From: Desulfuromonadaceae bacterium
GTDB lineage: Bacteria > Desulfobacterota > Desulfuromonadia > Geobacterales > Pseudopelobacteraceae
Assembly (NCBI GenBank): GCA_028686145.1
Contig: JAQUCQ010000003.1
Coordinates: 1,020 to 35,500 of the forward strand
Reading direction: 5' to 3'
Length of the DNA stretch: 34,481 bases
Made by a program: the position numbers and the translations under genes. The notes below the pieces were generated by a model, which searched no databases, had not been told where the DNA came from, and worked only from the letters and a program-made list of their open reading frames with translations. Shown here piece by piece: positions 1 to 7,383 of this stretch (its first letter is position 1; each line of letters begins with the position of its first letter).

Positions 1-18
1 ACGGATAATTGCATAGTT

Positions 19-450
19 TTGTATAAAACCCCATTCATAACTGCAGATGATAACCGCAAGGGATACCCCCGTCAACCTACAACACTTGGGGAGCATATCA
101 GAAAAGCACGCATGGACAGGGGAGAGTTGCAAAAAGATGTTGCTGAACAAATTGGAGTTTCAAAGGACACTATTTGCTACTGGGAAAATGGCAGGGTAGA
201 ACCCGAAATACGATACCATCCTGCCATTATAGATTATCTTGGATATAATCCCTTCCCTGAGCCGGAGGATACAATCAAACGGCTTGAATGGTTCAAAATG
301 ACAAACGGGCTGGCATTTGAAGGGCTGGCAGCAAAAACAGGAATACATTCACAGCAACTGCAGGCATGGATTAGCGGTTCAAAGACGCCAATTGATAGAA
401 GCATAAGAAAAATAGAAAACATGTTAAGCAAAACTCACTTAATCACTTAG
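19..450 (+). CDS. XRE-family helix-turn-helix regulator, 5' end uncertain
   Basis: A small DNA-binding protein. Residues about 22-78 form a Cro/C1-type helix-turn-helix: TLGEHIRKARMDRG, then the recognition region KDVAEQIGVSKDTICYWENG, ending in the LGYNPFPEP tail typical of a widespread XRE subfamily. The second half (about 80-140) looks like a second, weaker helix-turn-helix (AAKTGIHSQQLQAWISG). The listed start is a TTG, and the frame is open to the left edge, so the true start may lie outside the window. It converges on the C39-like gene with only 15 bp between the stops. It probably regulates transcription; the target is unknown. Confidence 0.75.
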   Translation: MYKTPFITADDNRKGYPRQPTTLGEHIRKARMDRGELQKDVAEQIGVSKDTICYWENGRVEPEIRYHPAIIDYLGYNPFPEPEDTIKRLEWFKMTNGLAFEGLAAKTGIHSQQLQAWISGSKTPIDRSIRKIENMLSKTHLIT

Positions 451-465
451 TGGTTTGCTGTCCTT

Positions 466-2445
466 TCAATATTTTTCCATGTCAAGAGCATCTCGGGACT
501 TCCAAAATATACTTCTGAATTTATTTAATGCATTTTTTAGATAGACTTCAACGCAACTATAATCTCTACTATATCTTCCAGATTTATAATTAATTACCCA
601 TTTACCTGAATATTTCTTTAACTCACCTGATATTCTTGCTGGTTTAAATCCTGTAAGAGTGGGATGCCCTTTGTCTTCCCCTATAAGCAGAGCACCATTA
701 CTTGATATAGCCCATATCAGGCTTAAATTTAACTGCTCAGGATAAATTTCATCTAAATCATCATCTACAGCATCATAAAAAACTCTAACTGAATTGTTTT
801 CTTGTATGTAACCATTAATACACTCTTCTTTATTTATGTACTTTGGGGCTCTTAAGTCTCCATAAGTGGTACTCAGGTAGTCTGCATAATTATCTTTAGA
901 TTTTTTGAAGTTCTTCAATAATGAGCTAAAGAAGTTTTTTGAATGTTGTTCTGTTATAGATATGTTTGATTCAACACACTTGTTAATTATACTCAAAGGA
1001 AATTTTGAACTTTCGCCATTCTCAATATATAACCATGAAACAGCGTTTCCCTGAGGTATGTCCGTTGCATCGAATAAAATCTTAAATGCAGGTATGCCGT
1101 TGACTTGAAAACTTGCAACCCACTGGAATCGTGCAAAACTATGAGTTAATAGTTGTGCTTTCTTTAGTTGAGCAATCTCAATGTCACAGTTTGCTAAGCT
1201 TACATCAGATTCAAATATAGTATTCTTTAGTTCAGAAATTCCGCACAACTTGAGGTTAAAAGAATAGTATTTATCTAATTCCTCTTTACTAATTTGTGTA
1301 TCCGTCTTTAAGTGCCATTTTTTGCATTCCGTCAGCAATAATTGACATGTATTTCTTGGTAACTCATAGGAGATACGCACCTTCTTATGTGTAGGAACTA
1401 TTAGAGTTTGAGGCATCAAGAATTCATGAGGCTCTTCCCAATTTCCGTTGTCATCTTTCCTCTGCAAAGTTAGTTCGCACTTTTTACCAACTTCTGTTAT
1501 CACTGCTTTTGCAAATGGACCGAGGCGGTCATCGTGTACGTACAATACATTATGAACATCTTTTTCAGCGTAGCCCAATATTGTAACAGCATGCCCGCCA
1601 CTCTCTTCGCCTTGCTTGCGAATAACTACGCCTAAAATTAACGGTATATTGCTATCAATGTGATATTTAACTGTATCAAAAAGCCTCTTTGCACTCACCT
1701 CATTCAGTGACTCATTATGATACTTTAGTCCTTCTGCATCAAGAGCGCGAAGAATTTGCTTATTTGTCAAGCCGTCATTTGGAAAACGATTACTCGAACC
1801 GTCTATATGATTAATTGCGTTTGTAGTAATTTCGCTGCAAGCAGGAATTTGTCGGACAGATTTCTCTTGGCTTCCATGAAGGGCAGTCCAAATGGCTGTA
1901 GTGGCGCAAGCTGATACGACTGTATCTTGCTCTTGAAACGCGACGGTATCAATGTTTAGCTTAATTCCAAAGAGATTTACATCGTAGCGCTTAAAAAGGA
2001 ACTTATTGCCGGGTTCATTAACCCCAAGAGAGGAATATTGCTTTAAGCAGGTTTTGCCAATAAAGGTCTGTGAGAGGGGTTTAATAACAATAAATCCAAG
2101 GTAGGATTCAACGATTGACATGCACTCTTCAGAGGAGGGACTTGTTTTTAATGCTTTATCAAGTGTTGTGTGGTCAATTTTGCTATTAAAAAAGTGCAGT
2201 CTTGCACACTTATGACCGCCGTTGTTGAAACATTTGACATAGTACCTTGAATAATCTTCAAGATAATCTTTATCAATATATTCTCTCTCAAGCAATACAG
2301 ACTTCGCACCTAAATCTTTTAGATAGTGGAAGAGATATACAAGCTGAGTTTTCTTAAAGATGTCGGGAAAGTCAGAGCCAAAACATTCTTTGACTAAATT
2401 ACTTACGGTAGGTCTACTAAACTCACAGACTAAGTATGGAATCAT
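466..2445 (-). CDS. Papain-like / C39-like cysteine peptidase
   Basis: A 659-aa soluble protein without signal peptide or membrane segments. The middle carries a C39-like papain-fold triad: Cys180 in SACATTAIW, His285 in GGHAVTILGY, and Asp305/306 in YVHDDRLGP. The flanking N-terminal ~170 and C-terminal ~300 residues match nothing I recognise. C39 peptidases usually cleave double-glycine leaders of exported peptides as part of ABC transporters. Here there is no ATPase or membrane domain, so the substrate is open. It lies 26 bp downstream of a 53-aa ORF on the same strand, so the two are probably co-transcribed. A weak AGG ribosome site lies 7 nt before the ATG. The triad is seen; the peptidase activity is inferred. 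Confidence 0.6.
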   Translation of the reverse strand: MIPYLVCEFSRPTVSNLVKECFGSDFPDIFKKTQLVYLFHYLKDLGAKSVLLEREYIDKDYLEDYSRYYVKCFNNGGHKCARLHFFNSKIDHTTLDKALKTSPSSEECMSIVESYLGFIVIKPLSQTFIGKTCLKQYSSLGVNEPGNKFLFKRYDVNLFGIKLNIDTVAFQEQDTVVSACATTAIWTALHGSQEKSVRQIPACSEITTNAINHIDGSSNRFPNDGLTNKQILRALDAEGLKYHNESLNEVSAKRLFDTVKYHIDSNIPLILGVVIRKQGEESGGHAVTILGYAEKDVHNVLYVHDDRLGPFAKAVITEVGKKCELTLQRKDDNGNWEEPHEFLMPQTLIVPTHKKVRISYELPRNTCQLLLTECKKWHLKTDTQISKEELDKYYSFNLKLCGISELKNTIFESDVSLANCDIEIAQLKKAQLLTHSFARFQWVASFQVNGIPAFKILFDATDIPQGNAVSWLYIENGESSKFPLSIINKCVESNISITEQHSKNFFSSLLKNFKKSKDNYADYLSTTYGDLRAPKYINKEECINGYIQENNSVRVFYDAVDDDLDEIYPEQLNLSLIWAISSNGALLIGEDKGHPTLTGFKPARISGELKKYSGKWVINYKSGRYSRDYSCVEVYLKNALNKFRSIFWKSRDALDMEKY

Positions 2446-2448
2446 TCG

Positions 2449-2470
2449 GTAGACCTGACGTATAGTCTAC
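2449..2470. repeat. Inverted repeat between the 53-aa peptide gene and the C39-like gene
   Basis: GTAGAC at 2449-2454 and GTCTAC at 2465-2470 form a 6-bp stem with a 10-nt loop. It fills the gap between the peptide gene stop (2472) and the peptidase start (2445). On the transcript it would cover the peptidase's ribosome site, so it could tune downstream translation. This is inference from position alone. Confidence 0.35.
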
Positions 2471-2471
2471 T

Positions 2472-2633
2472 TTAAAGGCAGTAAGAGCGGGAAAGGAAGG
2501 CTTCGTCAATAATTCTACTACGTGATTCAAGTTCAAAGTTAACTTCAGCATCTTCTAAACGTGCCTCAACTTCTTGCCTAAATTCATCATTACTTATCCC
2601 TTCAAACGCTGCAACCAATTCATCAATTGACAT
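2472..2633 (-). CDS. 53-aa acidic small protein upstream of the C39-like peptidase
   Basis: A short ORF starting MSIDELVAAFEGISND and ending AFLSRSYCL. A good ribosome site (GGAG, 9 nt before ATG) precedes it, and it reads in the same direction as the peptidase gene 26 bp downstream. The first ~45 residues are acidic and predicted helical, like the leader of a ribosomally made peptide; a single cysteine sits second from the C-terminus. Possible roles are a peptide substrate or an inhibitor of the neighbouring peptidase, or simply a small regulatory protein. No family is recognised. Confidence 0.5.
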   Translation of the reverse strand: MSIDELVAAFEGISNDEFRQEVEARLEDAEVNFELESRSRIIDEAFLSRSYCL

Positions 2634-2900
2634 TAGATTGGACTCCGTTCGTAGAGATTACTCGCCCAGAATGAACGAGCTACATTACTTAGAGCGTCCG
2701 GGTTTGTCAAGTTCATTATGAATTATGCCAGATGCTTTTAGCATACAGCATGTATTTGGGTTTAGCTACTGTTTGTCTTTTCTTCTTGTGTTTGTATAAA
2801 TTGCTAATAGGCTGATATTACTCCTGTAATACAAAAATAAGAGTTCCCATCTAAGGTAAAGAGAGTTATAATTTCCTCAGCAATAACGAGGAGATATCTT
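2634..2900 (+). promoter_or_regulatory. Divergent intergenic region with relaxase promoter and operator
   Basis: This 267-bp gap separates the minus-strand peptide gene from the relaxase. It holds a TATTAC-TCCT-GTAATA palindrome (2816-2831), one of the recurring operator sites of this window, a TATAAT -10 box (2867-2872) with a weak -35 around 2844, and the relaxase ribosome site GAGGAG about 8 nt before its ATG. Transfer origins of this plasmid class often lie upstream of the relaxase, but I see no nic sequence I can name. Confidence 0.5.
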
Positions 2901-4562
2901 ATGGCAAAGGCGATGAAAGTCTCGGCAGGCAAAGCCGGACAGTATTACTATGAGAAAGACCCAATCTGTGCCAAAGAAGGACTTGGTAGTAATCTTACTT
3001 GGTTCGGAACAGGAGCTGAGACTCTCGGTTTATCTGGCAAGCTACACGAAGCAAACGGGCTGGAATCCTTTACCAACCTTCTTTATGGCTTGACCCCTGA
3101 CGGCAGCTCCCGTCTTGTCGGGCATGAGACCGGCGCAAAATCCCACGACAAGAATTCCGCAACCGATATTCCTCTCACGCTTTCAAAATCTTTTGGGATT
3201 GTTGCATTGGAAGACCCGCAGGCACGGGAAGCAATCAGCCGTGTATTCCATAATGTAGCTGAACGCATTGAAGACCACGTTTTCGGTAGACAGACTGTTG
3301 ATGGGGAGACCAGTCAGGTCAAGGGACAAATGATAGCTGTGCTTGCAGAACATTCTGTATCACGGGCAGGCGACACCCACCCACACGGACATTTGGTTAT
3401 CATGAACAATGTAATCAGACCTGACGGAACCCACAGCACTTTAGAAAATTTCGAGCTGATGAAAGCCCAGAGTAGTATTCAACAGGATTTGTATAACGAA
3501 GTGGCACGGGAATTTAAGTCCCTCGGTTATGCAATTGAAACCAGCAAGGTCGGAAACCATGTAATTCCAGAGGTCGCTGGCATTGATAAGGAGACCAGAG
3601 ACCTTTTCTCAAAACGCCACCACGAAATCAAAAATGCATCAGAATTGAAGGAAAGCCTGCGTGAGCGTATGCCGAACGCAAGCGATATCAGGATAGATAA
3701 CCTTGCCCAGTTGCTAACCAAAAATGCCAAAGACCAAAACCTGACTGAACGGGAGGTTGTTGATTCCCATAGAGAGCAAGTTTCTGCTGCCGGTAAAAGC
3801 TTACCAGTAATGATTAGCGAAGCAAAGGCAATGGGGCAGTCAGCAACACATGAGCAACACACAGCAGACGATTACGTCAGATTCGCAATTCAGGACGAGC
3901 AAGAAAAAGAAAGCGTCTTCTCCTCTCGGTCAATCATAAACAGCGCAATCCGTCTCGGCTGTGGCGACGTAATCCGGTCAGAAGTTGAAGAAGCATTTAA
4001 TAAAGCGGTTCAATCCGGGGAACTGGTCAAACTCGGCAGAGACAGCCGAGGGAATGAAGCCTTCTCAACCCCTCAAATGATTGCCATTGAAAAACAGATT
4101 GCCGTGGCAACCGTTGACGAGGCAAACAAGTTTTCCCCACTCCTCACACCAGAGCAGACTGAAAAGGCTATTCAAACCTTTCAAGCTGAAAAAGGCTGGC
4201 AGGTATCTGCAGGACAACGGAATGCAATTGAGACTGTTCTGCAAAGTTCAGGTCGCCTTGCAATCATTCAGGGCGATGCAGGAGCCGGAAAATCCACAGC
4301 CTTTGAGTGTATCAACAATGCCCTTAAAGATATTCCGGGGCTGGAAGTAAAAGGACTAGGCTTTCAGGGTAAAGCTTCCGCCGAACTGGAACGCAGCAGC
4401 GGTATCGCATCGCAAACCGTTCATTCATTTCTTGCAGAAAAAAAAACTCCTTCCCATCCGAGACATCTCGCCAGCTTTGGGTCGTTGATGAAGCCTCCAT
4501 GCTTGGCTCCGTTCAGCTTGGACAACTTTTGGAACGCGCTCAAGACCAAAACGCCCAAATAG
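2901..4562 (+). CDS. MobF relaxase, N-terminal part (TrwC domain plus Walker A), frameshifted
   Basis: The nicking half of a MobF (TrwC/TraI-type) relaxase. It cuts one strand at oriT and stays bound to the 5' end through tyrosine. Catalytic tyrosines lie in QYYYEKDP (residues 15-17) and the metal-binding triad in THPHGHLVIMN (His160, 162, 164). Helicase motif I (GDAGAGKST) lies near residues 457-465. The natural continuation (motif II, VVDEASM) lies in the -1 frame. The frames switch at a run of nine A residues at 4438-4446. The ~40 residues after that run in this frame are nonsense-like and end at 4562. Joined to the next ORF, the protein would be about 1010 residues, normal for the family. 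Confidence 0.85.
   Translation: MAKAMKVSAGKAGQYYYEKDPICAKEGLGSNLTWFGTGAETLGLSGKLHEANGLESFTNLLYGLTPDGSSRLVGHETGAKSHDKNSATDIPLTLSKSFGIVALEDPQAREAISRVFHNVAERIEDHVFGRQTVDGETSQVKGQMIAVLAEHSVSRAGDTHPHGHLVIMNNVIRPDGTHSTLENFELMKAQSSIQQDLYNEVAREFKSLGYAIETSKVGNHVIPEVAGIDKETRDLFSKRHHEIKNASELKESLRERMPNASDIRIDNLAQLLTKNAKDQNLTEREVVDSHREQVSAAGKSLPVMISEAKAMGQSATHEQHTADDYVRFAIQDEQEKESVFSSRSIINSAIRLGCGDVIRSEVEEAFNKAVQSGELVKLGRDSRGNEAFSTPQMIAIEKQIAVATVDEANKFSPLLTPEQTEKAIQTFQAEKGWQVSAGQRNAIETVLQSSGRLAIIQGDAGAGKSTAFECINNALKDIPGLEVKGLGFQGKASAELERSSGIASQTVHSFLAEKKTPSHPRHLASFGSLMKPPCLAPFSLDNFWNALKTKTPK
4438..4446 (+). other. A9 homopolymer: frameshift or slippage site inside the relaxase
   Basis: Nine consecutive A residues sit between GCAG and CTCC. 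In the upstream frame they contain a classical A AAA AAA heptamer. Moving back one base here joins relaxase and helicase perfectly (SFLAEKK then NSFPSETSRQLWVVDEASM). This can be a sequencing or real indel in a homopolymer, a programmed -1 frameshift, or polymerase slippage. The sequence alone cannot separate these. Confidence 0.6.
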
Positions 4563-5938
4563 TTCTGGTCGGCGATAGCAAACAGATTTCTGCCATCAAT
4601 AGCGGCGACCACCACGGACGACTCCAGCAGTTTGAACTCGCCCAGACAGCACACATGACAGAAGTCAAACGTCAGAAATTTTATGACAAGGACGGCAACC
4701 AACTGCGTCCTGAGCGGGGAGATAATCTTGATAATGCAGTCAACCGTTATGCAGTGGAAATGGCTCAGGATTTAAAAATTGGAGACTTCAAATCCGCTTT
4801 TGAAAAACTTGAACAGGCTGGTCAAATCACAGAGTTTTCCGACCGGCAGGAGCGCCTTGATTATGTTGCACAAAGATATGTTGAGCACAACGACCAGCAG
4901 AACATTACAGTTATCACTGCTACCAATCGGGACAGGAAAGACGCAGTTGAACAAATCAGAGAATTACAGAAAGAGCATGGTCAAATCGGGCAGAGAGATT
5001 TCACCGTCAACGTCAATGACCCAGTCGCAACGTCTGGCGTGTTCCGCCGACTGGCGACCAGCTATGCAGTCGGTAATTTTGTCTCTCTCGGCAAAGACAT
5101 TGGAGAGTTAAAAGCCGGTTCTGTTCTGCGAATTGCAGATATTGACCGTGCAAATAATCAGCTTGTCTTTGACTACTCTGACCCAGCTAACCGGCTCAAG
5201 TTTGAGTACTCCAATACAGATAAGATTGCGGAACTTTCCACCAGTGCAGAGACCGGTACTATCAGCCTGAAACAGAATGGTGCCAGCCTTGCCCAGTTTC
5301 AGCAAGTTGAGACCAATTTTTCCGAGGGTGAAAAAGTCATGTTCTTGAAAAATGACAACACCGAGTACGGCAAAGCCAACGGCATAAAAAACGGGGTGCA
5401 AGGCTACATTCAGGAAATAAATGAGTCTGGCATCGCAAGGATAAAACTTGAAAACGGCAAAGAGATTGAACAGCAGCTTGAAGGTGCATATCTCACCAAC
5501 GGGCAGGCAATCACTATCAACAAATCACAGGGAATATCTGTTGAGCGCGCACTTGTTCTGACGCCAGCAGAAGGCGTCGGAGACCTGCTTAACTCCAAAT
5601 CCGGCTACACGGCTTTGACCCGCCATGAAAAAGAGGTTGAGGTAATAACCGACAACAAAGAAGAGCTTCTGGAGGCGGTCAGCCGGAATGCAGAAAAGAC
5701 CAGCACGCTGGATTACATGGACAAGGCTGAAATGCAGGAACTGCAATGCAGGGTACGGGAGAGTAGGCAGGAGCAGGAACCCCAAAATGAACTGACTGAA
5801 ATAGCGGAACGGGTTTCGGAGGGCGGAGAGCAGGAACCAGATAATAAACAGCAGCTGACCGACAGAGACCAAGAGCCAAGCGAGAAAACAGCCATCAGTA
5901 AAGATGAACAAGAACAGGAACTAGAATTATCCAAATGA
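4499..5938 (+). CDS. MobF relaxase, C-terminal helicase part
   Basis: This is the superfamily 1 helicase half of the relaxase. Its reading frame is already open from 4439, before the first ATG at 4499. Motif II is VVDEASM, just upstream of and including the ATG; motif III is VGDSKQISAINSG. Later motifs include TNGQAITINKSQGISVERA and SGYTALTRHEKEVEVI, both typical of TraI/TrwC/RecD-like helicases. The tail (about residue 400 on) is a Glu/Gln-rich, low-complexity segment. From ATG 4499 alone the product would lack the ATP-binding Walker A, so it is unlikely to act independently. It needs the frameshift to make a whole protein. Confidence 0.85.
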   Translation: MLGSVQLGQLLERAQDQNAQIVLVGDSKQISAINSGDHHGRLQQFELAQTAHMTEVKRQKFYDKDGNQLRPERGDNLDNAVNRYAVEMAQDLKIGDFKSAFEKLEQAGQITEFSDRQERLDYVAQRYVEHNDQQNITVITATNRDRKDAVEQIRELQKEHGQIGQRDFTVNVNDPVATSGVFRRLATSYAVGNFVSLGKDIGELKAGSVLRIADIDRANNQLVFDYSDPANRLKFEYSNTDKIAELSTSAETGTISLKQNGASLAQFQQVETNFSEGEKVMFLKNDNTEYGKANGIKNGVQGYIQEINESGIARIKLENGKEIEQQLEGAYLTNGQAITINKSQGISVERALVLTPAEGVGDLLNSKSGYTALTRHEKEVEVITDNKEELLEAVSRNAEKTSTLDYMDKAEMQELQCRVRESRQEQEPQNELTEIAERVSEGGEQEPDNKQQLTDRDQEPSEKTAISKDEQEQELELSK

Positions 5939-5963
5939 CCAGATAACGAAAGGAGTAGCACAC

Positions 5964-6227
5964 ATGGCAAGTAAACTATCAATTGATGAACGGCGTCAAA
6001 AAATGTTGGCAGAGTTGAAGAAGCTGGAAGAGGAAGAGAGAAGAGAGCGCACCTCAAACCTGATTAAGCTGGGTAAGCAGACCGAGCTGCTTCTTAACGG
6101 CGTAATAGATTTTCCGGTTTTTATCAACGAGGCTGAGACTATCACCGGCTGGAAATTCAAAGGTCAATTACCACGTCAAAATCCGCAAATGCAGATTGCA
6201 GCTGCTATACCTGAGACGGTCCAATAA
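5964..6227 (+). CDS. Small coiled-coil mobilization-region protein
   Basis: An 87-aa charged protein beginning MASKLSIDERRQKML; residues 5-35 form a Glu/Lys/Arg helix, probably coiled coil. The ribosome site AAAGGAG lies 9 nt before the ATG, 25 bp after the relaxase stop. Its TAA overlaps the next ATG (TAATG), so translation is coupled. The RTSNLIKLGKQTELL stretch loosely recalls small TraD/MobC-type accessory proteins, but I cannot assign it. A relaxosome accessory role is inferred from position only. Confidence 0.65.
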   Translation: MASKLSIDERRQKMLAELKKLEEEERRERTSNLIKLGKQTELLLNGVIDFPVFINEAETITGWKFKGQLPRQNPQMQIAAAIPETVQ

Positions 6228-6509
6228 TGTCAGTCAACCCGCGCACAAAAGGTGTGGTGTCCAAGCATGGACACCACAATCTGACCGAGGTTCCGGCAGA
6301 GTTCAGCTCACACGGTAAGGCGTTTGGTAGCTTGCAGGTTCATAAACAATCCACTTGGCTATCACCGCAAGCATTATCAGAATCTGCGTCGTCGTTCCCA
6401 CCTTTTGGGCAAAGTCAAAAACGACGAAATATTAATGGCACTGCACGCAACTGGCTTGCTGTCCCGTGAGTGCCAACCAAAAATGTTATTTCTGCTTAAC
6501 ACTAAATGA
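6227..6509 (+). pseudogene. Probable frameshifted small mobilization-region gene
   Basis: Two overlapping frames share one gene-sized slot. Frame one starts at ATG 6227 (coupled to the previous stop) and runs to 6469. Its first ~45 residues look protein-like, and the rest is Ser/Pro-rich junk. Frame two (about 6324-6509) has no ATG but reads like a real C-terminus: YHRKHYQNLRRRSHLLGKVK then NDEILMALHATGLLSRE. The simplest reading is one ~90-aa basic protein broken by a single-base indel around 6330-6370. The alternative is that only the TTG-started 61-aa frame is expressed. Function unknown; the basic helix suggests nucleic-acid binding. Confidence 0.4.
6254..6277. repeat. Perfect 9-bp hairpin in the mobilization block
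   Basis: GTGGTGTCC (6254-6262), loop AAGCAT, GGACACCAC (6269-6277). It sits inside the start of the 6227 frame between the relaxase and the ribbon-helix-helix gene. No T-run follows, so it is not a simple terminator. Relaxases recognise inverted repeats next to nic, so it is a candidate oriT hairpin, as well as a possible RNA hairpin limiting translation of the broken gene. Confidence 0.4.
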
Positions 6510-6590
6510 TTACCAGTAATAGGTATCCGTATTACCGGTATTACTGGCAAGGGGCAAACACCTATAACAACTTGATTCTTCTGTAATACA
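6509..6590. promoter_or_regulatory. Operator cluster upstream of the ribbon-helix-helix gene
   Basis: Two full sites, ATTAC-CA-GTAAT (6510-6521) and TATTAC-CG-GTATTA (6531-6544, running into ATTACTGG), plus a half site TGTAATAC (6583-6590), lie directly before the 6602 ribosome site (AAGGAGG). The cluster is the densest of the recurring palindromes on this side of the window. It fits autoregulation by a ribbon-helix-helix protein, either the adjacent gene or the partition partner. Confidence 0.55.
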
Positions 6591-6601
6591 AGGAGGGCTA
6601 C

Positions 6602-6913
6602 ATGGCGAGAAAAATACCGGCGAAAATGACCCGCCACCTGAATATAAAATTGGATGAACAAACCTACGTCAGACTTGAACAGAATGCAAATTCCAAAGGC
6701 GTGTTTTTATCGGAAGCTGTCAGAGATTGTATCAACGGAAGCCACAACGAATTTGCCAATGACCTGCGTGTTCTCCATCTGGAAATGAAGGAGGTCCGCC
6801 TTCTGTTGCAGGACGTGCTCCCCCAACTTGCCACAAGAAAAGAAGCCCAGACCAACTTTGACGCTATCGGCAAGATTCTGGAAGTCATGCTCCAGAAGCA
6901 AACTCGCAACTAA
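6602..6913 (+). CDS. Ribbon-helix-helix relaxosome accessory protein
   Basis: A 103-aa protein. Residues 10-45 fit a ribbon-helix-helix: basic strand RHLNIKLDEQTYVRLEQNA, then a turn and helix GVFLSEAVRDCI. The C-terminal half is a heptad-rich helix (LRVLHLEMKEVRLLLQDVL), probably for oligomerization. In MobF plasmids the analogous protein (TrwA, TraY) binds oriT, helps the relaxase and represses its own operon; the operator cluster just upstream fits this. A strong ribosome site (AAGGAGG) precedes the ATG. Confidence 0.65.
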   Translation: MARKIPAKMTRHLNIKLDEQTYVRLEQNANSKGVFLSEAVRDCINGSHNEFANDLRVLHLEMKEVRLLLQDVLPQLATRKEAQTNFDAIGKILEVMLQKQTRN

Positions 6914-6927
6914 GTGGAGCCGACACC

Positions 6928-7380
6928 ATGAGCCGACTACAGGACATAGCAAACATGGCAACGGACCTTGCTGACAACTTGGAAACCAAATCTGCAACCG
7001 AACCGCTGCCGGAATCTCCACCACAGCAACCAGAAGATATAAAGGCACAAATTGAAAACCTGACAGAAGAGATTAAGGCAACCATCAGAAAACAGGTCGT
7101 TGACGAGACCAAGCCATTCTTTCTTGCCGTTCATTCTGCCACAACAGAACTCCGTCAGCTTACAGAATCAGCAAGGTCAAGTGCCAGCGGCTTGAAACAT
7201 TATCTGCGGGTTGCCCTTGTTGCCAGCGTTGCGGGAGCCGCCTGTTTTTTCCTACTCAAAATCCAGTTAGGTCTCGGAGCAGATGCAGATTACGGACGGC
7301 GAGCACGGGCGGTCATTCAACAACTTGACCAGAAAAACCGTCAGATACTTGAACAGCTCATAGCAGGAGCAGGAAGATAG
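6928..7380 (+). CDS. Single-pass membrane mobilization protein
   Basis: A 150-aa protein with three parts: a Pro/Glu-rich N-terminus, a helical coiled-coil zone (about 35-85), and one membrane segment near 92-112 (VALVASVAGAACFFLLKI). A short basic helix follows. It lies 14 bp after the ribbon-helix-helix gene and 3 bp before the coupling-protein gene, so it belongs to the same operon. Membrane-anchored accessory proteins of similar layout (MobB/MbeB-like) stabilise the relaxase-coupling protein contact. That role is inferred from context, not from a recognised domain. Confidence 0.6.
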   Translation: MSRLQDIANMATDLADNLETKSATEPLPESPPQQPEDIKAQIENLTEEIKATIRKQVVDETKPFFLAVHSATTELRQLTESARSSASGLKHYLRVALVASVAGAACFFLLKIQLGLGADADYGRRARAVIQQLDQKNRQILEQLIAGAGR

Positions 7381-7383
7381 AAC

